A DNA stretch of 64,000 bases, taken from contig CAVVZX010000001.1 in the NCBI GenBank assembly GCA_963752855.1, forward strand, positions 52,019 through 116,018, read 5' to 3'. This DNA is from DATJPW01 sp963752855 (GTDB taxonomy: Bacteria > Desulfobacterota > Desulfomonilia > Desulfomonilales > Desulfomonilaceae). The notes under the pieces are model-generated. The model made no database searches. It had not been told where the DNA came from and worked only from the letters and a program-made list of their open reading frames with translations. The position numbers were made by a program, and so were the translations under genes. Shown piece by piece: positions 42,901 to 49,920 of the stretch (positions are counted from its first letter, which is position 1; every line of letters begins with the position of its first letter).

Positions 42901-42938
42901 TCTGGGGAGGGCGTTTTTGCAAAAACGCCCTCCCCAGA
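42901..42938. repeat. TTTTTGCAAAAA palindrome copy, near-perfect larger unit
   Basis: A perfect 38-base core (TCTGGGGAGGGCG arm and complement). The right side continues CCCCTCCCCAAAAACTCCTA TACGGCTCG; the reverse of this flank precedes the copy at 42418, so the full unit is a palindrome of about 76 bases. It starts 30 bases after the stop at 42870. Confidence 0.88.
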
Positions 42939-43135
42939 CCCCTCCCCAAAAACTCCTATACGGCTCGTAACACCACCAACGCATGTGTGAGGACGCATGG
43001 CCACGCGGCCAATTTAGCCATTTCGCCCGGAAGACAGGAATGACGCTCACAAAAAGGGGACCCCGCGTTGTTCCCTTCTTTGCCTCTCTGCATTCTCTGC
43101 GGTTAAGCGGATCGATTTGTTTTAGGAGATTTTAA

Positions 43136-44410
43136 ATGCTGGATATAGCCTTTATTCGTAATAATGCCGACGTCATAAAAGACGGCATGCGCAAGAAAAA
43201 GATGTTTATGGACCTGGATGAGCTGCTGGCGGTAGACGATGAATTGCGCAAGCTGCGGGCCGAAGTCGAAAAATTTCGCGCCGACCGCAACCGTATTTCC
43301 AAGGAAATCCCGACGCTCAAAGGCGAAGAAAAAGATCAGGCGGTTGCGGAAGTAAAGGCGGCCAAAGATGGGCTCAACGAGAAAGACCCCAAACTGCGGG
43401 ACGCGGAGATTCGTTTTGAGCAACTAATGTTGATGGTCCCGAATCCGCCATTGCCGGTCGTGCCTGAAGGGGAATCGGAAGAGGACAACGTGGAGGTGCG
43501 GAAATTCGGATCGCCCCCGGAATTCGATTTCCCCCCAAAAGACCATCTGGAATTGGCGGAAGCCCTCGACATACTGGACATGCCCAGAGCAGTCAAATTC
43601 GCCGGCGCGCGAATGTATTGCCTCAAGAATGAAGGCGCTATGCTGGAATTCGCGCTTTTTAAATTCACGTTGGATCACCTCGTCTCCAAAGGGTTTCACC
43701 CGATGATCGTCCCGCAGCTTGTTCGCCGCGAAGCCATGATCGGCACGGGTTTCTTCCCCCTTGGCGAGGAGGACACCTTTTTCATAGAAAAGGACCAGCT
43801 TTACCTGATCGGAACATCCGAAGTCGCTTTGGTCTCATATCACATGGACGAGATCTTGAATGAAAAGGAATTGCCGAAGCATTACTGCGGGTATTCAAGT
43901 TGTTTCCGCCGTGAGGCCGGTTCGTACGGACGCGATACCCGCGGTTTCTACAGGCTTCACCAATTCAATAAGGTGGAACAAGTCACTGTTTGTGTGAACG
44001 ACCCTGAGGTCTCCAGGCAGGAGCATCAGATACTTCTGAATAATTCCGAAGAATTAATGCAGGCGCTCGGCTTGCCGCACCGAGTGGCGCTGGCCTGCGG
44101 CGCGGAGGTCGGACAGGGGCAGGTGATCAAGCACGAGATAGAAACATGGATGCCGAGCCGAGGCAAATACTCTGAAACCCATTCCTGCTCGTCCTTACAC
44201 GAATTTCAGGCAAGGCGGCTGAAAATCCGGTGGAGAAGCAAGGAAGGTAAGACCCAGTATTGCCATACCCTGAACAACACTGCTGTGGCGTCACCTCGGA
44301 TACTGATCCCATTGTTGGAGAATTTCCAAAACGCGGACGGCAGCGTTACCATTCCACCGGCGCTCCGACCGCTCATGAACGGCATGGAACGGATCGAACC
44401 GAAGGTATGA
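43136..44410 (+). CDS. serS: Seryl-tRNA synthetase
   Basis: The 424-residue class II synthetase has the N-terminal coiled-coil arm (about 30-105, KKKMFMDLDELLAVDDELRKLRAEVEKFRADRN), the catalytic domain with motif 2 FRREAGSYGRDTRGFYRLHQF, and motif 3 NNTAVASPRILIPLLENFQ. It charges tRNA-Ser (and tRNA-Sec). The ATG at 43136 follows TTTAGGAGATTTTAA, a good site. Intact. A palindrome follows the stop after 16 bases. Confidence 0.97.
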   Translation: MLDIAFIRNNADVIKDGMRKKKMFMDLDELLAVDDELRKLRAEVEKFRADRNRISKEIPTLKGEEKDQAVAEVKAAKDGLNEKDPKLRDAEIRFEQLMLMVPNPPLPVVPEGESEEDNVEVRKFGSPPEFDFPPKDHLELAEALDILDMPRAVKFAGARMYCLKNEGAMLEFALFKFTLDHLVSKGFHPMIVPQLVRREAMIGTGFFPLGEEDTFFIEKDQLYLIGTSEVALVSYHMDEILNEKELPKHYCGYSSCFRREAGSYGRDTRGFYRLHQFNKVEQVTVCVNDPEVSRQEHQILLNNSEELMQALGLPHRVALACGAEVGQGQVIKHEIETWMPSRGKYSETHSCSSLHEFQARRLKIRWRSKEGKTQYCHTLNNTAVASPRILIPLLENFQNADGSVTIPPALRPLMNGMERIEPKV

Positions 44411-44426
44411 GTTTGGGAAGATTAGT

Positions 44427-44460
44427 CGGGGAGGCCCTTTTTGCAAAAAGGGCCTCCCCG
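44427..44460. repeat. TTTTTGCAAAAA palindrome copy behind serS
   Basis: A perfect 34-base palindrome with CGGGGAGGCCC arms, 16 bases after the serS stop, followed by the usual AACCCCTCCCCAAAAACTCC tail. It could act as a transcript end. Confidence 0.88.
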
Positions 44461-44615
44461 AACCCCTCCCCAAAAACTCCTATCAGTTTACCTTGATCGC
44501 GGTGGGGAGCTAAAGGCAAGGGCGAATAGTTGACGAATCGGCAGACCTACATTTCAACTGTGAAACGCATGCTCGCTAAAAGCGAGCACAATAATTAGGA
44601 GTTTTTGAAGGGGGT

Positions 44616-44663
44616 GTTGGGGGAAATCCCGCGCAGATCGCGGGACAAAAAGTTTCCCCCAAC
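44616..44663. repeat. Palindrome-family copy with altered centre
   Basis: The outer arms GTTGGGGGAA and TTTCCCCCAAC remain. The left centre is replaced by a hairpin ATCCCGCG, CAGAT, CGCGGGA, while the right half CAAAAAGTTT is kept. It is preceded by the family flank TTAGGAGTTTTTGA. Compare 5447-5515. Confidence 0.65.
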
Positions 44664-44696
44664 ATTATCTTCAAATGCTGCTCGGATTTTGTCCCA

Positions 44697-45861
44697 ATGA
44701 TCACCTTAAAGAAAAATGCTGATAGAAGGGTCCGGAGGGGTCACCTCTGGGTATTCTCCAATGAAATAGCGGACCCGCCGGTCTCGGAGCTGGAGCCTGG
44801 AGCGGCGCATGAACTCCGTGATGTACGCGGCGAGTTCCTGGGCATGGCCTACGCGAGCCCGTCCAGCCTCATCGCAGCTCGTATCCTGTCCCGGACTAAA
44901 GTAGACATAGACGGTCACTTCTTTCAGGAGCGTATCTTGTCCGCCCTGCAAAGGCGCTCGAAACTGTTTCCAGATAAAGATGTATACAGGCTGGTTTACG
45001 GTGAAGCCGATTTTCTGCCGGGCCTCGTCGTGGACAGATACGGTCGCTTTCTTGTTGTCCAGAGCCTGACTTCGGGAATGGATCGGTTCTTGGAAGACGT
45101 ATTGGAAGCCCTCCAAACGATCTTGGAGCCTGAAGGAGTCTATCTTCGAAATGATTCGACCTTCAGAGCGCTGGAGGGACTTCCTCAGGAGAAGAAACCC
45201 GTATTCGGTTCCGTTCCCGAGACCGTTAGCATAAATTCGCACGGCCTGAATTTGTTGGTGGATATAGAGAACGGGCAGAAGACCGGATACTACTTGGATC
45301 AGGAATCGAACCGCTCTCTCATGAAGCAATACGTAGCTCCGGGAGCAGAAGGTACTGGACCTGTTTTGTTACACGGGAGCGTGGGGATTGCACGCGGTTT
45401 CCGCCGGCGCGGAGGAAGTCACCGCGGTCGATTCATCCCGCGCGGCCTTGCAACTGGCGCAGTCCAATGCGGAGCTGAACGGAATGCAGGACCGATTTCA
45501 TATCGTTAAGAATAGCGCAATAGACTTCCTGAAAAAGGCCCAGCGAACCTGGGACGTGATTATCCTGGACCCGCCCGCGTTCATAAAGAGCCGCTCACAG
45601 ATCAAGGAAGGGCTCAAGGGATACATCGACCTGAATCGCCGTGCGCTCGGGAAACTGTGGCCCGGCGGGATTCTGGTTACTTGTTCCTGCTCACATCACA
45701 TGGACCGGATTACCTTCGAAGACATGTTGCTGACCGCATCCAGACAGAGCGGCCGTGAACTCCGAATCTTGGACACCCGCGGACAAGGACCCGACCACCC
45801 TGTCCTGCTCTCCATGCCCGAAACCCGCTATCTCAAGGTTGTCGTGGCCCAGGTGGTGTAG
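44697..45861 (+). pseudogene. rlmI: RlmI-type 23S rRNA cytosine-5 methyltransferase (frameshifted)
   Basis: The first frame has an N-terminal PUA domain (about 1-70, RRGHLWVFSNEIADP) and the RlmI middle region (VDRYGRFLVVQSLTSGMDRF, KTGYYLDQE). At about 45350 the frame shifts: the next one reads VLDLFCYTGAWGLHAVSAGAEEVTAVDSS (SAM-binding motif I) and the catalytic LDPPAFIKSR and CSCSHHM. The restored length of about 388 residues is normal. RlmI methylates C1962 in 23S rRNA (E. coli numbering). One indel separates the halves. It may be a sequencing error. Confidence 0.88.
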
Positions 45862-45940
45862 CAGAAGCCTTTCCGAAAACGGATAAATGGCGGACAACTC
45901 CCATTCGTTGCGACCATCGCGAAGCCGGCAAGAGCGGTTT

Positions 45941-46025
45941 GTACGGCGCGACTGGCGAGTCGCCCATAGGGAAATCAAAACAATGGAATGAAAACACAAA
46001 GGGCGACTCGCCAGTCGCCCCTACA
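45941..46025. repeat. 18-base inverted repeat, GCGACTGGCGAGTCGCCC type
   Basis: The arms 45948-45965 and 46001-46018 are exact complements, each itself a small hairpin (GCGACTGGCGAGTCGC). The spacer is A-rich. The unit starts GTACGGCGCG and ends CCCCTACAG. It lies in the repeat-only gap 45862-46559. Confidence 0.85.
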
Positions 46026-46106
46026 GAACCTTTCATTCCTGATACTCGACAATCCGATGGCACGACCTGTCCGATAACGGTAAACATTTGGTAGGGGCGC
46101 ACGGCT

Positions 46107-46284
46107 GAGGCTGTCTCAAATTGAGCCCGCCGGAGACATTCCTCGCCCTCACCCCGACCCTCTCCCAGAGGGAGATGGGGGCATGGGGAGCCGCTGTAAG
46201 AGTTCCCTCTCCCACAGGGAGAGGGAAAGGGTGAAGGAAATCGTGGCACGATCTGGGGTTCATGAAGACTTTTGAGACACCTTC
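46107..46284. mobile_element. Hairpin-loop-inserted element, copy 3 (178 bp)
   Basis: The ends GAGGCTGTCTCA (46107-46118) and TGAGACACCTTC (46273-46284) match the family. The loop GGCT of the host hairpin GGGCGCAC/GTGCGCCC is duplicated at 46103-46106 and 46285-46288. The interior CCCTCTCCC arms are kept; about 30 bases are missing near the left end relative to the 208-bp copies. Confidence 0.92.
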
Positions 46285-46506
46285 GGCTGTGCGCCCTCTT
46301 CTTTCCCCCTTTTCTAAAGGGGGATACAGGGGGATTTGTAGGTCTTTTCCGGGAACGCAGGAATAACAACAGACAAACGGTAGGGGCGGACCTGTGTGTC
46401 CGCCCAAGAAATCTCTAAGTCCCGGAGGATGCGGTGATCTCGCGTTCCGAGAATCCTTCGGCGCTGATCTAACCGCCAGCCAATTTAGGAGTTTTTGGGG
46501 AGGGGC

Positions 46507-46542
46507 CTGGGGAGGGCGTTTTTGCAAAAACGTCCTCCCCAG
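46507..46542. repeat. TTTTTGCAAAAA palindrome copy, GGGGAGGGCG arm type
   Basis: A near-perfect 36-base palindrome (one mismatch, GGGCG versus CGTCC), preceded by the family flank TTTAGGAGTTTTTGG. It ends 17 bases from the 3' end of the reverse-strand gene 46560-46796. Confidence 0.85.
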
Positions 46543-46559
46543 ACTATTCTTTACTACCG

Positions 46560-46796
46560 CTAGTGCAGCATATCGGCGCTTTTGGGCTTCAACATTTCGA
46601 GCAGTTCATGTATATCAATGGTAACGGGTTGTTCTCCTTCGAAACCGAACACGCAGGTGTTGTTGCCGGAGTTAATGGCGAAAGCGAAATATCCGTCCGT
46701 ATATTGAGCTATAAGGGTAGCAGCGGCGCAAGGCGCGTCCCTCACTACCAGGTCTTTGTCCAGGACGAGGGTCATCAAGACCTGTTCGTCGTTCAT
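46560..46796 (-). CDS. Hypothetical 78-residue protein
   Basis: From the ATG at 46796, which follows AAGGAGCACGAAG, the protein reads MNDEQVLMTLVLDKDLVV and ends PKSADMLH. It has alternating strands (TLIAQYTDGYFAFAINSG, NTCVFGFEGEQPVTIDI) and a closing helix. No family is recognised. The clear ribosome site and a palindrome behind the stop support it as a real gene. Upstream in-frame codons lack a ribosome site. Confidence 0.6.
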   Translation of the reverse strand: MNDEQVLMTLVLDKDLVVRDAPCAAATLIAQYTDGYFAFAINSGNNTCVFGFEGEQPVTIDIHELLEMLKPKSADMLH

Positions 46797-46890
46797 TCTT
46801 CGTGCTCCTTCTTTTCCGGTATATGGAACATGGTCGCATGGGCCTCTATGTATGGAAAACTTTATCACAAACCATAGTGTTTTTCAATAA

Positions 46891-47013
46891 GTGTTATTGT
46901 TTTCAACAATAGCTGACTTCGGTGAATTTGGTACTCCGGAATGGGAATTCAAGTACGAAGACCTTAAGCGGTTTCCGGAAGTCGATTGTGCGCCGAAGGC
47001 TCTGGGAAGGTAA
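46891..47013 (+). other. Possible 40-codon ORF or coding remnant
   Basis: A GTG-initiated frame reads ADFGEFGTPEWEFKYEDLKR and ends ALGR. Its amino-acid mix looks protein-like but there is no ribosome-binding site and I do not recognise it. It may be the 3' end of a lost gene. Confidence 0.2.
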
Positions 47014-47162
47014 ATGCGCTCAATTCTTGATTTTCCTATTATCGCACGCTTAAAAATATGTTAATATTATTATCCATCGGCAGATAATCCAAAATTCCGA
47101 TTAAGCAGTTTTCCGGAACCCGATGAGTGAAGTGGGGAGGTAAGGGACGTTTGAAGGAAATT

Positions 47163-48284
47163 ATGAAAGCCTTTGGCTGCTTACTGGCTATCTTGTCAAT
47201 TACTCAGATATTGGTTCCGTCTTTCAGTATCGCGGCTGATCAGGAACCTGCCGTTGCTGGACAAGAGACGCAAAAGTCCTCGGCCTTTGAAACGGATTTG
47301 CTCGACGTATTTTCGAAAGAAAGCCCCAAAAGAAGCCTCACTGAAGAATATTCCGCCACTATATACGGAACCCAAATGCCGGGCGAAGGCGTTTGGGTGA
47401 AAGAAAACTTGTCAGAACCGGACGATCCGGAGCCCCTTCTTTATAAGACCTTCTATCGACCCAGCAGCGAATACCCGAACGCGATTGTTCACATGATGCT
47501 ACTCAATATGAAACGGATTTCGCCCAAGATGTATCTCGGGTCCGCCGAACCTTACTGGAAAGACTCCTGCCCACGACTGGAACCGGCCGACCAGTCTCGC
47601 CTCTTGGCTATTACGAACGCCCTGTGGATAACCAAGCACGCGGGGAGAGGAGGAATAATTCTTCAGGGTGAAGTCTTGAAACCAATGGAAAAGGGAGTTG
47701 CGACGGTAATCTTCTATAAAAACGGGTCAGTAGACATTGCTGAATGGAGCGATCAAATCCCGGTTTCAGAAGTGCAAGACGCCCGGCAATTGTTACATCT
47801 GATCGTTAAAGACGGCCAGGTATTAACCTCTATAGTCAGAAGAGGGGTGCTTATGCCCGCGGAGATCGGACTCGGGTCTCTTTTAAATGAGGAACAGCCG
47901 ATAATGATGGTCCCCGCATCCGCTCCCGGAGAAAAACCGACATCCAAAATGAATTTCACGTCCGGAGACCTCTGGTTTCTGGCTACTCGGAGCGCATTCG
48001 GCATACGGCCTGATGGAAACCTGGTCTTTGCCGTGGGACATCATATCGGCACGATGGATCTCGCCAAAGCGCTGGCGCTGGCTGGATGCGTTCGGGGCAT
48101 TCACGGAGACGCCAACCCCGGAAACTGTCTGGGTGTCATTTATTCTCGCGATACAACCGGAAAAATAGCGGACAAAATTCGATTGTCGCCTGCGCAGAAT
48201 AAGGGCACTCTCGATCGATATTTAAAAGCGGGCAATCAAAAAGATTTCTTTGCCTTCTTCAGACGCCCGCCCGAAGGAAATTGA
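47163..48284 (+). CDS. Secreted hypothetical protein, phosphodiester glycosidase-like
   Basis: From the ATG at 47163 (GAAGGAAATT upstream) the protein has about 373 residues. A signal peptide (MKAFGCLLAILSITQILVPS, cleavage near FSIAA) is followed by a mature region. Near the C-terminus, TRSAFGIRPDGNLVFAVGHHIGTMDLAKALALAGCVRGIHGDANPG resembles the NAGPA/phosphodiester glycosidase (DUF2233-like) fold, whose members cut sugar phosphodiesters; here the resemblance is by pattern only. An in-frame start 12 codons earlier would disrupt the signal peptide. It stands alone. A family palindrome follows the stop after 18 bases. Confidence 0.65.
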   Translation: MKAFGCLLAILSITQILVPSFSIAADQEPAVAGQETQKSSAFETDLLDVFSKESPKRSLTEEYSATIYGTQMPGEGVWVKENLSEPDDPEPLLYKTFYRPSSEYPNAIVHMMLLNMKRISPKMYLGSAEPYWKDSCPRLEPADQSRLLAITNALWITKHAGRGGIILQGEVLKPMEKGVATVIFYKNGSVDIAEWSDQIPVSEVQDARQLLHLIVKDGQVLTSIVRRGVLMPAEIGLGSLLNEEQPIMMVPASAPGEKPTSKMNFTSGDLWFLATRSAFGIRPDGNLVFAVGHHIGTMDLAKALALAGCVRGIHGDANPGNCLGVIYSRDTTGKIADKIRLSPAQNKGTLDRYLKAGNQKDFFAFFRRPPEGN

Positions 48285-48302
48285 ATTTCGGAAAAGTGAT
48301 CA

Positions 48303-48342
48303 CCAGGGAGAAAACTCTTTTGCAAAAGAGTTTTCTCCCTGG
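48303..48342. repeat. TTTTGCAAAA palindrome copy, GGGAGAAAACTC arm type
   Basis: A perfect 40-base palindrome 18 bases after the stop at 48284, with arms unlike the other copies but the same centre. Its tail (CCAAAATGGCTGGCGGAAGC) faces the tail of the copy at 48496-48530. Confidence 0.9.
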
Positions 48343-48495
48343 ACCCTCTTTCAGAAAACTCCAAAATGGCTGGCGGAAGCACGAGGGCAGATGTAAACAA
48401 GGCGACCCTGGTTGTCGTTCCTTGGGCCGACACAAGTCTGTACCTGTATCTGCGTTTGTGTTTCCGCCAGCCAGATAGGAGTTTTTGGGAGGGGC

Positions 48496-48530
48496 CTGGG
48501 AGGGCGTTTTTGCAAAAACGTCCTCCCCAG
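48496..48530. repeat. TTTTTGCAAAAA palindrome copy, inverted orientation
   Basis: A near-perfect palindrome preceded by TTCCGCCAGCCAGATAGGAG, the reverse of the family tail. With 48303-48342 it forms a pair of units facing each other. It ends 53 bases from the 3' end of the reverse-strand acpS gene. Confidence 0.85.
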
Positions 48531-48583
48531 CGAACTCTTGCCTCTTGCCTCAGCGCCCTCTGCGATCTCTGCGGCGCCTCTTC

Positions 48584-48967
48584 TTATTTCTTCTCAATAA
48601 CCACCACAGCGCAAGCAGCGCCGGCTGTGTGAGTCAGGGACACATGGATGTCCGATATATTCTCGGATTCGGCTAGAGCCAATGCTTTGAACTGGAGGCG
48701 TATTGTCGGCCGGGTCCTCTCGCCGCCGCAGACGACTATCGCTGCGGGTGTTATTCCCTTGGAGAAGCCGGTCCCGAGCGCCTTTGCAACCGCTTCCTTG
48801 GCGGCAAATCGGGCTGCGTAGGCCTCTGCAGGTCTGGCTGCTCCTTCGCAGACGGCAATTTCTTCAGGGCGGAAGACTCTTTCGATAAATCGTCGGGCCC
48901 AGCGGCGCTCCAGAATCCTTTGCATACGCGGGACTTCTACCAGATCAACCCCGACGCCAAGTATCAC
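48584..48967 (-). CDS. acpS: Holo-[acyl-carrier-protein] synthase
   Basis: The 127-residue AcpS moves 4'-phosphopantetheine from CoA to acyl carrier protein. It shows the N-terminal ILGVGVDLVEVPRM (Mg-binding Asp), FAAKEAVAKALGTGF (Glu) and HVSLTHTAGAACAVVVIEKK at the end. The GTG start overlaps the folP stop by 4 bases, so the two are translationally coupled in the order ftsH-folP-acpS, a common arrangement with glmM omitted. Confidence 0.95.
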   Translation of the reverse strand: MILGVGVDLVEVPRMQRILERRWARRFIERVFRPEEIAVCEGAARPAEAYAARFAAKEAVAKALGTGFSKGITPAAIVVCGGERTRPTIRLQFKALALAESENISDIHVSLTHTAGAACAVVVIEKK

Positions 48968-49843
48968 GCTTCCACCCTCTCCCTGAGCACCGCGTCAGCG
49001 ACCTTGCACGCCTGAACAGTGTATGCCGCATTGTGAGCCCGTACAATCGAGGCGCCTCTCATAATTGCCGCGGTTATGGCCGCAACAGTCCCTATGTCCC
49101 GCTCAGCGGCGATTGGTTGATCGAGGATCTTTCCAAGAAACGCTTTTCTGGCAGGTCCTATCAAGACATGCTTCCCAAGGTCTTTGAATATATCCACTCG
49201 ATTGAGCAAGATCAGATTCTGATCGAAGGTTTTTCCGAACCCGATCCCAGGATCTATGATAATTTTCTCGGGTTCGATCCCAGCCTCTTCCAGAGCATGA
49301 ATCCGCTCCTGAAAGAACTTGTAGATGTCATGGGGAAAAGATTCGTAACGTATGTCTATCTGCATCGTCTTGGGCGACCCAAGCATGTGCATTACCACTG
49401 CTGCGACGCCGGACTCACGTGCCAGATCTATCATGCTCGGATCGTCCCGGAAGCCCGTCACGTCATTGATTATTTGAGCGCCGGCTTTGATAGCGGTTTC
49501 CGCTACGCGACGCCGTCGTGTATCTATTGAGACGACCGCATCCGGTCGGCCCTGAAGTATTCCGGTAATCACGGGTCGGGTTCGGGCGATCTCTTCTTCA
49601 GCGTCGATGGGAGAGGAACCCGGGCGCGTCGATTCACCTCCCACGTCGATTATGTCGGCGCCGACTTCCAGCATCTCCAGGCCCGCGTCTGATGGCCACT
49701 TCCGGGTCGAGGTGTTTTCCACCGTCGGAAAAGGAATCCGGCGTAGTGTTAACAACGCCCATGACAAGCGTATGAGATGAGGGGTCCAGTACGCGAGATG
49801 GCAGAGGAATTGGAGGCAAGGTTATGGAGCCCCTATGCGACAT
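48964..49843 (-). pseudogene. folP: Dihydropteroate synthase (frameshifted)
   Basis: The N-terminal frame reads LVMGVVNTTPDSFSDGGKHLDPEVAIRRG and is lost near 49683, where a C seems extra. The other frame continues LEMLEVGADIIDVGGESTRPGSSPIDAEEE and the rest of the barrel (VSIDTRR, IINDVTGF, IIDPGIGFGKT) to 48964. FolP joins p-aminobenzoate to the pterin in folate synthesis and is normally essential, so this single indel is more likely a sequence error than real loss. Restored length is about 293 residues. The start at 49843 (MSHRGSI) is uncertain; another Met lies at 49858. Confidence 0.9.
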
Positions 49844-49859
49844 TATCGTAGACAGCATT

Positions 49860-49890
49860 GTACGGCGCGGGTTTCAAACCCGCGCCGTAC
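49860..49890. repeat. 31-base perfect hairpin between ftsH and folP
   Basis: GTACGGCGCGGGTTT, one base, then the exact complement. It lies between the ftsH stop and the folP start region (overlapping the first alternative start), so it could act on RNA between the two genes, or it may be one more copy of the GTACGGCGCG repeat type seen at 45941. Confidence 0.8.
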
Positions 49891-49920
49891 ACACCAGTGC
49901 GATTCCAGTCGGTCCGCGTT

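Noticed and set aside
6391..46284. The IS1634-type transposase as the mover of the loop-inserted elements
   Set aside because: Its ends (CCCATCTTCTACAGT) and its 5-base target duplication do not match the element ends (GAGGCTGTCTCA) or their 4-base duplications.
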